Assembly (NCBI GenBank): GCA_041685075.1
Contig: JAWLGN010000144.1
Coordinates: forward strand, 1 to 13,355
Reading direction: 5' to 3'
Length of the DNA: 13,355 nucleotides
DNA from: JAMCRM01 sp041685075
GTDB taxonomy: Bacteria; Acidobacteriota; Terriglobia; Bryobacterales; Bryobacteraceae
A program made the position numbers and the translations under genes. Below the pieces are notes generated by a model. It was not told the origin of the DNA and did no database searches. It saw only the letters and a list, made by a program, of their open reading frames with translations. This document shows, piece by piece, positions 7,216-13,355 of this stretch (positions are counted from its first letter, which is position 1; every line of letters begins with the position of its first letter).

Positions 7216-8012
7216 TCGGCACCATGAACCATCCGATGAACGACGTCCTGGACGAGATCGCCTGGATGGGCGAGATGGGACTGGAGTTTGTGGACCTCAC
7301 GCTCGAGCCGCCCGCGGCGGCTGCCTGGAAGGTGAACCCCGACGCCATCCTGAGAGCGCTCGAGCAGAACAACATGCAGGTGGTCGGCCATACCGCCTAC
7401 TACCTCCCGATCGCCAACGCCTTCGATGAAGTGCGGCGCGCCGCGGTAGGCGAACTGCGCCGCGCCATGGAGGTCTTCTCCCGGCTAGGCGTGAAGTACG
7501 TAAACGTGCATCCGGACCGCTACACCCCCATGCACGGCAGGCCGTTCTTCGTACGGCGCAACCTGGAATCACTTCGGGAGTTGCTGGACGACGCCGAGCG
7601 GCTGGGCCTGGAGCTGATGGTGGAGAACTTACCCGGCGACTTCAACACTCCCCGGCAGCTCGCAGACCTGCTGGACCCGCTCCCCCAGGTGGGCCTGCAC
7701 CTGGACATCGGCCACGCCAATCTCCAGGTGGCCCAGAACACCACCGAGGAAATCCTGGCGGCCTATGGAGATCGCCTCCGGCACGTGCACCTGCACGACA
7801 ACCGGGGCGGCCACGAGGACCTGCACCTGCCCCTGGGGACCGGCAGCGTGGACGTGACGCGCGCCGTGCGCTGCCTGCGCTCAGTGGACTACGACGGCAC
7901 CATCACGCTCGAGGTCTTCACTCCGGACCGCCGCCACCTGGCCTATAGCCGCGACGTGCTGCGCCGCGAGTGGAGCCGCGCCGCCGAAGAGGCCTTCCTC
8001 CGCCCGCGATAG
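7209..8012 (+). CDS. TIM-barrel protein of the AP endonuclease 2 / sugar phosphate isomerase-epimerase superfamily
   Basis: A 267-residue protein with the xylose-isomerase-like TIM-barrel pattern (PF01261). Candidate metal ligands occur in order: His61 (VGHTAYYLP), His101 (NVHPDRY), Glu139 (MVENLPG), Asp166 and His169 (LDIGHAN), His196 (HVHLHDN), Asp204 and His206 (HEDLHLP), Glu235 (ITLEVF). These match in order and context the nine three-metal ligands of E. coli endonuclease IV (H69, H109, E145, D179, H182, H216, D229, H231, E261; recalled, not aligned by program). Most annotation pipelines would call it a sugar phosphate isomerase/epimerase. The ATG at 7209 lies inside the end of the nucleotidyltransferase gene, with no Shine-Dalgarno, so translation is probably coupled. 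An in-frame ATG at 7224 is the alternative start. Confidence 0.88.
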   Translation: MLIGTMNHPMNDVLDEIAWMGEMGLEFVDLTLEPPAAAAWKVNPDAILRALEQNNMQVVGHTAYYLPIANAFDEVRRAAVGELRRAMEVFSRLGVKYVNVHPDRYTPMHGRPFFVRRNLESLRELLDDAERLGLELMVENLPGDFNTPRQLADLLDPLPQVGLHLDIGHANLQVAQNTTEEILAAYGDRLRHVHLHDNRGGHEDLHLPLGTGSVDVTRAVRCLRSVDYDGTITLEVFTPDRRHLAYSRDVLRREWSRAAEEAFLRPR

Positions 8013-8052
8013 CCTGGCGCAGGGCGCGTCGGACAGTCCCCGGCACGTCGCA

Positions 8053-8061
8053 TGTTAGGAT
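8053..8061 (+). promoter_or_regulatory. Extended -10 promoter of the SRP RNA
   Basis: TGTTAGGAT is an extended -10 element (TGn plus TAGGAT, 8056-8061). The predicted start, 6-8 bases downstream, coincides with the first paired base of the SRP RNA at 8067. No convincing -35 box exists at 16-18 bp; GGACA at 8031-8035 is about 20 bp away. Confidence 0.55.
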
Positions 8062-8066
8062 GGTAA

Positions 8067-8176
8067 GGTCAGGTCTCGGGCTCCGTGCAACGGGCGGCCG
8101 CAAACCCCGCCAGGTCCGGAAGGAAGCAACGGTAGCGGTGCGGCTTGTGTGCCGCGGATCACCCGGGGCCTGGCCC
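8067..8176 (+). ncRNA. ffs: Signal recognition particle RNA, small bacterial (4.5S) type
   Basis: This RNA binds Ffh and targets membrane and secreted proteins to the Sec translocon. The conserved apical domain is visible as CAGGTCCGGAAGGAAGCAAC (8111-8130), containing the GGAA tetraloop and the asymmetric loop that binds the Ffh M domain. The ends close perfectly: 8067-8080 (GGTCAGGTCTCGGG) pairs with 8162-8175 (CCCGGGGCCTGGCC) in a 14-bp helix with several G-U pairs. At about 110 nt it lacks an Alu domain. It lies 54 bases after the TIM-barrel gene and ends about 11 nt before the dnaX ATG. No terminator follows, so its 3' end is probably made by processing of an ffs-dnaX transcript. ffs next to dnaX is a known arrangement (for example scr-dnaX in Bacillus). 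Confidence 0.95.
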
Positions 8177-8187
8177 TTACCCACCTC

Positions 8188-9858
8188 ATGTACCAGGTCA
8201 TAGCGCGCAAGTACCGGCCGCAATCGTTCAGCGAGGTCGTCGGCCAGGAACATGTCAAGACCACCCTGGAGCATGCCATTGCCCAGAGCCGGATCGCCCA
8301 TGGCTACATCTTCTCCGGCCAGCGCGGCACGGGGAAGACCACCATCGCCCGCATTCTGGCGCGCTGCCTGAACTGCGTTGCCGGCCCTACGGCGGAGCCT
8401 TGCGGGGAGTGCGCGAGCTGCAAGGAAATCGCCGCCGGCGGTTCGGTGGACGTCATCGAAATCGACGCCGCTTCCAATCGCGGCATCAACGAGATGCGGG
8501 AGCTGCGCGAGAACGTCCGCTACCAGCCCGCCCGCGACCGCTACAAGGTCTTCATCATCGACGAAGCCCACCAGATCACAACGGAAGCCTTCAACGCGCT
8601 GCTCAAGACCATCGAGGAGCCGCCGCCATGGGCGGTCTTCGTGCTGTGCACCACCGAGGCGCACAAGATTCCCGCTACCATCGCCTCCCGCTGCCAGCAC
8701 TTCAGCTTCCGCTCCGTGGATTTCGACGAGCTGGTGGCGCGCATCGAATGGATCTGCCGGCAGGAAGGCATCGAGGCGGACCCCGACGCCCTGGCCGTGC
8801 TGGCGCAGGCCGGAGAAGGCAGCGTGCGGGATTCGCTCTCCGCGCTCGACCAGGCCATCGCCTGCTGCGGCGGGCACCTGCGCGCCGCCGAACTGCGCAA
8901 CCTGCTGGGCGCCTTCTCGCTCGACGTGCTGGACCAGGTTACCGGTGCACTGCTGGAGGGCAACTCCGCCCGCATGCTGGAAGTGGTGGACGAGCTGGAG
9001 CGCAACGGCCGCAACCTGCAGCATTTCAGCCGCGAGCTGTCGCGCTACTTCCGGAACCTGTTGGTGGCGCGCATTGCCGGCGGCGAGACGCGGCTGATAG
9101 CGGCCTCCCCGGCCGAGCGCGAGCGGATGGCCGCCATCGCGGCGAAGTTCAGCGAAGAGGATCTCACCCGCTATCTCCAGCTCAGCCTGGATTTGTTCCG
9201 CGACTTGCAGTTCTCGCTCCAGCCGCGCTTTCACCTGGAAATCGGGCTGCTGCGGCTGGTCTATGCGGGCAGGTTGATGCCCATTGAAGAGGCGCTGGCC
9301 TCGCTTCCGGGCGATGCGTCGCCGCCGCCGCGCGAAGCGCCCCGGCCCGCAGCCGCTCCGGCCCCGCCGAGGCCCGCGCCGCGCCGCGCCGGTCCTTCGC
9401 CCTTCGAGCAGGACCGCGCCCGCAAGGCCGCGCGGCCTCCCGAGCCGCAAGCCAGCGGCGCCGCCGCCGCCCCCGCGCTCGCCGCCGCCCCCGCCGGCGC
9501 TACGGACTGGCGCACCAGGCTGCACGCGCTCCTGATGGAGATGGGCCTCACCTTCACCGCCGATGCCGTGGAGCATTCCGTCGTCGAGGAGGTGAACGGC
9601 GAACTCCGCTTCACCACCCCCAAGGATTTCTCCCTGGCCCTCAGCCCGAACGAAATCGAGAAGGCCGTGCGGCAGATCGCCGGGCGCGCGCTGCGCATTA
9701 AGGTGACGATCGGGGAGACCGGGCCCCTGCCCGAAACCGCGGCGCCCAAGCCCGCCGCGGACGACGTCACCGAGCGCGCCCTGCAACACCCCGAAGTGCA
9801 GCGCTTCCGCGAAACTTTCGGCGGCGAAGTGCGGGACGTGCGCAATTTGAAAGAGTAG
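8188..9858 (+). CDS. dnaX: DNA polymerase III subunit gamma/tau
   Basis: Clamp-loader ATPase of the replicative polymerase, 556 residues. The N-terminus MYQVIARKYRPQSF is diagnostic. Domains in order: Walker A GQRGTGKT (44-51); zinc-binding cysteines 63, 72, 75 and 78; Walker B VFIIDEAH (121-128); sensor 1 around LCTTEAHK; and the SRC motif with arginine finger Arg168 (167-169). The AAA+ and collar domains run to about 370. A Pro/Ala-rich linker (about 372-438) and a C-terminal tau-like domain ending in GGEVRDVRNLKE follow. I saw no A-rich slippery heptamer of the E. coli type, so a short gamma form by frameshifting is not evident. The ATG at 8188 is set by homology; no Shine-Dalgarno precedes it, and upstream in-frame GTG codons fall inside the SRP RNA. 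It is convergent with the next gene with 4 bp between stops. Confidence 0.96.
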   Translation: MYQVIARKYRPQSFSEVVGQEHVKTTLEHAIAQSRIAHGYIFSGQRGTGKTTIARILARCLNCVAGPTAEPCGECASCKEIAAGGSVDVIEIDAASNRGINEMRELRENVRYQPARDRYKVFIIDEAHQITTEAFNALLKTIEEPPPWAVFVLCTTEAHKIPATIASRCQHFSFRSVDFDELVARIEWICRQEGIEADPDALAVLAQAGEGSVRDSLSALDQAIACCGGHLRAAELRNLLGAFSLDVLDQVTGALLEGNSARMLEVVDELERNGRNLQHFSRELSRYFRNLLVARIAGGETRLIAASPAERERMAAIAAKFSEEDLTRYLQLSLDLFRDLQFSLQPRFHLEIGLLRLVYAGRLMPIEEALASLPGDASPPPREAPRPAAAPAPPRPAPRRAGPSPFEQDRARKAARPPEPQASGAAAAPALAAAPAGATDWRTRLHALLMEMGLTFTADAVEHSVVEEVNGELRFTTPKDFSLALSPNEIEKAVRQIAGRALRIKVTIGETGPLPETAAPKPAADDVTERALQHPEVQRFRETFGGEVRDVRNLKE

Positions 9859-9862
9859 GCGG

Positions 9863-11542
9863 CTACTTCCCCACGATTCTCACTTCGACCACCGCCGGCG
9901 CACCGGATGCCACCCGCACTTCCTGTCCGCTGCGCAGGCGGGCTTTGAGGTCCGGATCGTCGCCCCACAGCGCGTCTTTCGGATAGGCCACCAGGCGATA
10001 GGCGCCGGGCAGCAGGTTGGCAATGGTGGCCCGGCCGTCTTCTCCGGTCCGCGCTTTGCGATGCACGTACCCCAGTTCGAGCGCCTCGTCGGTGAAGCCG
10101 TCCGGCATCAGCACCACCGTCGCTTCGGCCACGGGGCGGTTGCCGTCGGTGACGCTGGCCAGGATCGAACCATCGGAGGGGGCGAGCAGCACGTCCACCC
10201 GATGAACCGTCGCACCGCGATCGACGGGGACTACCCTGCACGGGCAAAGCGCGCCGTTGTAGCTCACCTCGGAAATTGCGTAACCCTTCGGCGCTTTCGA
10301 AACGTGGACGGAATAGCGGTCTGGGACGACCCCGTCGATCCGGAACGACCCGTCGCCGCGGGCTACCGGAACCGCCCTCGGATCGCCCTCCATGGCACTG
10401 CCGAACACCCGGCTCAACCCCACCAGCACGCCCTCATCCGGGAGCGCCGGCTCCTCGTCTTCGCGGCCTCGGATCCGAACCCGCCCGGAGATGGAGACGC
10501 CCCTGGACAAGTGCAGGTCCACACCGTCCTGGTTGTACTCGCCGATCTCCAGCGGCATCGAAGCCGCGCGCCGGCCCGAGTCGGATTTCATGACTCCCAC
10601 CAGGGTGTAACGCCCGGGACTCACGCCGTCGATCTGGAATTCGCCGCCCGCCTGTAGGCGTCCACCGGCAACCATCCTGTAGCTCCGGCTTTCGATCCAG
10701 TGCCTGACCTCGGTCAACCCCAGCGTGACCTCGCCATCGATATCCGCGAAGACGCGCCCGCGGATGGACGCCGTCCGGCGCTTCGCGATCTTCACATCGC
10801 CGATGTCGGTATCGACGCCTTCCGCAACCTGGACGGGCACGGCCTCCTGTTCTCTCGCCACGCCCGGATACCACGTGGGCGCGTAGTTCATCTGCACGGC
10901 GTCCCGGAAGCCTTCGGCCGGCCCGGGTTCGGTGAGCGCGACGCCACGCGGCGGCCGGATCTCGACATAGTGCTCGCCGGGCGGGATCTCCCGGATGGCG
11001 AACCGGCCGTCCTCCCCGGTGGTCGATGATCTTCCGGTCGGGCTCAGAATCCGGCCCACGCCCGTGTGCCGATAACTGTACGGCTGCACCTGAAGGCCGC
11101 GAAGGGGTTCGCCGGTATCGGCATCGACGACGCGGCCGGACAGCCCGGCTTGCCGCGTGAGGCGCAGCACGAAATCGGTTCTCGGCTCTCCCGGCCGGAG
11201 CGAGTGGATGGTTTCGGGGCGGAAGGAGACGGGCGTCCGCACGAAGCCCTCCGCATGGGCGAAAAGCGCGAACCTGGCCGGAGCCTCAATCCGGAACTTG
11301 AACGTGCCATCGGGGCCTGTCAGGCAGGCGAGGCGGTTCGCTTTGGGGTCCGGTTCGCCCTCGGCGAGCGGGGTGTTGAAGAGGTCCCTTCCGAGCGCCT
11401 GGCCGGGCACAATCCGCACCAGGACGACATAGGCGCCGGGAACGGGCGCTCCAACGGCGGTATCGACGACGCGTCCCGAAACCGTAGTGACCGGGTCGGG
11501 AGACTGGAACAGGAGCAGCGCGAACGCGAATGCAACAGTCAC
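9863..11542 (-). CDS. Secreted protein of repeated carboxypeptidase-regulatory-like domains
   Basis: A 559-residue protein made almost only of beta-sandwich modules like the regulatory domain of carboxypeptidase D. Repeated openings are VSGRVVDTAVGAPVPGA (21-37), LSGRVVDADTGEPLRGL (134-150), IRGRVFADIDGE (260-271), ISGRVRIRG (about 350) and ILASVTDGNRPVAEA (about 455). Most modules contain a DGxF/ATxxxxxPGxY-type strand (for example EDGRFAIREIPPGEHYVEI). Such proteins are abundant in Acidobacteriota, are presumed surface-located, and have no known enzymatic role. A GTG start is strongly supported by AAGGAG 7 nt upstream. The N-terminus VTVAFAFALLLFQSPDP is hydrophobic but lacks the basic residues of a normal signal peptide. 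It sits 3 nt downstream of a decayed family member, so the two were once an operon. Confidence 0.83.
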   Translation of the reverse strand: MTVAFAFALLLFQSPDPVTTVSGRVVDTAVGAPVPGAYVVLVRIVPGQALGRDLFNTPLAEGEPDPKANRLACLTGPDGTFKFRIEAPARFALFAHAEGFVRTPVSFRPETIHSLRPGEPRTDFVLRLTRQAGLSGRVVDADTGEPLRGLQVQPYSYRHTGVGRILSPTGRSSTTGEDGRFAIREIPPGEHYVEIRPPRGVALTEPGPAEGFRDAVQMNYAPTWYPGVAREQEAVPVQVAEGVDTDIGDVKIAKRRTASIRGRVFADIDGEVTLGLTEVRHWIESRSYRMVAGGRLQAGGEFQIDGVSPGRYTLVGVMKSDSGRRAASMPLEIGEYNQDGVDLHLSRGVSISGRVRIRGREDEEPALPDEGVLVGLSRVFGSAMEGDPRAVPVARGDGSFRIDGVVPDRYSVHVSKAPKGYAISEVSYNGALCPCRVVPVDRGATVHRVDVLLAPSDGSILASVTDGNRPVAEATVVLMPDGFTDEALELGYVHRKARTGEDGRATIANLLPGAYRLVAYPKDALWGDDPDLKARLRSGQEVRVASGAPAVVEVRIVGK

Positions 11543-11545
11543 GGG

Positions 11546-11922
11546 TTATCTCCTTACACTCAGCAACTCCAGTTTGGTGGATTTTACCTCCCGCTGGCGC
11601 ACCGTGAGTTCTTCCGCTTTCGCCAGGTGTCCGCGAAGGAAGTCGGGGTTTTCGGCCTCGCGGAGCAGCAGGCCCGTGAAGGCCAGCAGCCTGTACTCGC
11701 CCGGCGGGACGCCCTGGAACTCGAGCTGGCCGTTCTGATCGACCGGCCGCGTGCGGACCAGGCCCGCCACCGCGGTGGCCGGCAGCTTCGCGGGCGCCAG
11801 CACTCTCCCGATCCCGGGCGCACGGGTTCGCGCCGGGCATCGACCGCTCCCATCCTCGCTTCTTTCACGTAGAACCCTTCCGGCAGCCCGATCACCTGTT
11901 CGCCCACCACGTCCACCGGGTG
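11546..11922 (-). pseudogene. Remnant of a carboxypeptidase-regulatory protein: 5'-truncated, frameshifted, internally deleted
   Basis: Two minus-strand frames together encode a family-like C-terminus. The first (about 11922-11821) reads HPVDVVGEQVIGLPEGF and then YVKEARMGAVDA, like PKGYAISEVSYNGA in the intact neighbour. The match then moves to another frame (about 11830 to stop 11546): VLAPAKLPATAVAGLVR, then VDQNGQLEFQGVPPGEY and RLLAFTGLLLREAENPDFL, ending LELLSVRR. The shift equals loss of one base (or gain of two). Compared with the neighbour, about 30 residues of the last module are missing between GLVR and TRPVDQNG, near 11752. Nothing recognisable precedes 11922, and within 35 bp the sequence is the 3' end of the oxidoreductase gene. 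The damage makes a functional product unlikely. The call rests on comparison inside this window and on family patterns I know. Confidence 0.7.
11550..11555 (-). promoter_or_regulatory. Strong Shine-Dalgarno embedded in the last codons of the upstream pseudogene
   Basis: On the minus strand AAGGAG (11555-11550) is followed by the pseudogene stop TAA (11548-11546) and then, 3 nt later, by the GTG at 11542. The ribosome site overlaps the final Arg codons of the remnant, the usual layout of translationally coupled operon genes. It also fixes the GTG as the start of the downstream gene. Confidence 0.75.
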
Positions 11923-11954
11923 AGATGCATGTGACTCTCCGTCGCAGCCGGGCT

Positions 11955-13304
11955 TCAGGCCGTCCGGCTTCCTTGGGCAGCCGCGGGACGGCGCTGCACC
12001 TTGACGGTCCAAGGCGCACGATAGCGGCGCCGCAAATACCGGTTCGCCGCCTTGTCACCGATAATCCGCTCTTTCGCATCGTCCCAGGCCAGCCGGCGGC
12101 CCGTGCGGTAGGCAATGTTCGCCAGCAGGCCGAATTTCGAGAGAGTGTGTCCATAGCGGACGTTGCAGGTCGTATCGAGATTGCGGGATTTGACCGCGTC
12201 CAGAAACTCCCGCATATGGCCGGGCGAGTCGGGGTTGCTCTGCGGCGGCGGAGTGAAATCGTCCACCCTCTTGCCCTTGGCCCAGACCTCGTGCTTCTGG
12301 TAGTTCGTCACGAGTGTCATCTCGGTACCGTGAAAGACACACCCGATCTGGCCCATGTGCTCGAATCCGGTAAGTGGGTATGGCCGGAGACTAAACTGGT
12401 AGAGCACGCCGGGAAACTCGAGAATGGCTTCCTGGTTGTCCGGGCACTCCGTCCGATCGTCGGCGAAGAAGCGCCCACCCACGGACGAGATGAACTTGGG
12501 CGCTTCAAAATCCATGGCCCAAAATGCCACGTCTGAGATGTGGCACCAGAAGTCGATGAACGTGCCGCCCGAGTAGTCCCAGAACTGACGGAAAGATCCA
12601 TGGCAGCGAAGTGGATCGTAGCTCCGCTTGGGCGCGGGACCCAGCCAGAAATCGTAGTCCAGTTCCGGAGGGCAGACTGCCGATTCCGGCTGCTCACGGC
12701 GGGGTCTGCGAATGGATGACGTCTTCCAGGCGTGGACATGGGTAATTCTTCCGAGCTGGCCGGATTTCACGATCTCCACGACGCGCCGGAAGTTGGGGTA
12801 ATCGTTGTGGATGTGGTTGCCCATCTGGGTCACGCGCTGGTAATTCAACGATGCATCCGCCATGGCGCGACCCTCCGCCACGGAGTAACTGAGCGGCTTC
12901 TCAACGAACACGTCCTTGCCCGCCTCAAATGCGGCCAGGGTTGGGATGGCATGCCAGTGGTCGGGGGTGGCCACGACAACGGCGTCGATCTCCTTGATTT
13001 CGACGAGGCGGCGAAAATCGCCCAGGGCCAGAGGCTTGTAGCCTTTCATCTTTTCCACGGCGCCCGTAGCCCTCTCGAGATGCCGTTTATCCACGTCGCA
13101 GAGAGCCGCGATGCGGACGTCGCCCTGTTTCAGCAACTCGTAGAGGCGGTACATTCCCTGACTGCCCACCCCGATACATCCCACTACGATCTGATCGTTC
13201 GGCCCCTTCGCTACCGCAGTTGTCCGACTCGCCGCTATGGCCGAGCCCGCATAACCCGCTGTTCCCGCCAGGAAGGTCCGTCGTGTCAGAGTTGCGAGTC
13301 TCAT
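11955..13304 (-). CDS. Gfo/Idh/MocA-family oxidoreductase with twin-arginine signal
   Basis: A 449-residue NAD(P)-dependent oxidoreductase, probably acting on a sugar or sugar derivative in the periplasm. The N-terminus MRLATLTRRTFLAGTAG carries a Tat motif (R8 R9). The Rossmann fold begins VVGCIGVGSQGM (nucleotide-binding G45, G47, G50), followed by LCDVD, VVVATPDHWHAI and the EKP motif (135-137) with the family catalytic-region lysine. The C-terminal domain has the Acidobacteria/Planctomycetes-type signatures YDFWLGPAP and GGTFIDFWCHISDVAFW. The family normally ends near RYRAPWTV; here the frame runs some 14 residues further (QRRPAAAQGSRTA), possibly past an old junction with the pseudogene remnant. 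GAGG 5 nt upstream supports the ATG. The substrate is unknown. Confidence 0.93.
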   Translation of the reverse strand: MRLATLTRRTFLAGTAGYAGSAIAASRTTAVAKGPNDQIVVGCIGVGSQGMYRLYELLKQGDVRIAALCDVDKRHLERATGAVEKMKGYKPLALGDFRRLVEIKEIDAVVVATPDHWHAIPTLAAFEAGKDVFVEKPLSYSVAEGRAMADASLNYQRVTQMGNHIHNDYPNFRRVVEIVKSGQLGRITHVHAWKTSSIRRPRREQPESAVCPPELDYDFWLGPAPKRSYDPLRCHGSFRQFWDYSGGTFIDFWCHISDVAFWAMDFEAPKFISSVGGRFFADDRTECPDNQEAILEFPGVLYQFSLRPYPLTGFEHMGQIGCVFHGTEMTLVTNYQKHEVWAKGKRVDDFTPPPQSNPDSPGHMREFLDAVKSRNLDTTCNVRYGHTLSKFGLLANIAYRTGRRLAWDDAKERIIGDKAANRYLRRRYRAPWTVKVQRRPAAAQGSRTA

Positions 13305-13355
13305 TGATGCCTCTTTCCTGTTCCTTAATCCTACCGCCAGCCTGGCTTTTGCGCA
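13305..13355 (-). other. Upstream region of the oxidoreductase gene, cut by the window edge
   Basis: Read on the minus strand it holds the ribosome site GAGG (13313-13310) and, further up, GGTAGGAT, a possible -10 element. The -35 region would be at or beyond the window edge. No gene is visible in these 51 bases. Confidence 0.3.

Noticed and set aside
6454..8012. The nucleotidyltransferase and its neighbour as a toxin-antitoxin pair (AbiEii or MenT type).
   Set aside because: Those systems pair the enzyme with a small DNA-binding or antidote protein; here the partner is a full TIM-barrel enzyme.
8149..8187. An upstream GTG start extending dnaX by 13 codons.
   Set aside because: The extension lies within the SRP RNA, and DnaX proteins begin at the MYQVIARKYRP-type sequence encoded from 8188.
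7918..9789. A 623-codon open frame on the minus strand opposite the SRP RNA and dnaX.
   Set aside because: It runs through the SRP RNA and dnaX, is low-complexity Gly/Arg/Ala-rich, and shows no protein family pattern; it is an artefact of GC-rich codon use.
1..13355. Mobile elements, CRISPR arrays, phage genes and tRNAs.
   Set aside because: No transposase or integrase motifs, terminal inverted repeats, spaced repeat arrays or tRNA cloverleaf sequences were seen on either strand.

Overview
The window is high-GC bacterial chromosome, most likely from an Acidobacteriota of the Solibacter/Bryobacter type. That placement is an inference from gene content: an Oar-like TonB-dependent receptor with an N-terminal carboxypeptidase-regulatory domain, a Tat-exported Gfo/Idh/MocA oxidoreductase, large surface proteins built of carboxypeptidase-regulatory modules, a YIP1-family membrane protein, and the 4.5S-type SRP RNA directly upstream of dnaX. 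I see no phage, transposon, CRISPR array or tRNA.

Layout. Bases 1-306 (-) hold the start of a SAM-dependent methyltransferase that runs off the left edge. A roughly 220-base divergent intergenic region with operator-like repeats leads to a large outer-membrane receptor (531-3965 +), which ends at a strong intrinsic terminator with a UUCG loop. A near-consensus sigma-70 promoter then drives a GH51 alpha-L-arabinofuranosidase (4098-5636 +) from a predicted leaderless mRNA. Next come a YIP1-like membrane protein with its own promoter (5667-6410 +) and a two-gene unit: a Pol-beta-fold nucleotidyltransferase (6454-7215 +) overlapping by 7 nt a TIM-barrel protein of the AP-endonuclease-2/sugar isomerase superfamily (7209-8012 +). 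The signal recognition particle RNA (about 8067-8176 +) follows, then dnaX (8188-9858 +), the clamp-loader subunit.

On the minus strand, convergent with dnaX and only 4 bp from it, lies a series read from right to left: a Tat-exported Gfo/Idh/MocA oxidoreductase (13304-11955), a decayed carboxypeptidase-regulatory protein remnant (about 11922-11546, truncated, frameshifted, internally deleted), and its intact neighbour of the same family (11542-9863).

Functionally, the receptor, the arabinofuranosidase and the oxidoreductase suit a plant-polysaccharide-degrading soil lifestyle, while ffs-dnaX is housekeeping. The most thought-provoking locus is the nucleotidyltransferase/TIM-barrel pair. The TIM-barrel protein appears to keep equivalents of all nine metal ligands of endonuclease IV and is translationally coupled to a Pol-beta-type enzyme with an intact catalytic triad. 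Repair or nucleotide processing is one hypothesis, sugar metabolism the conservative alternative.
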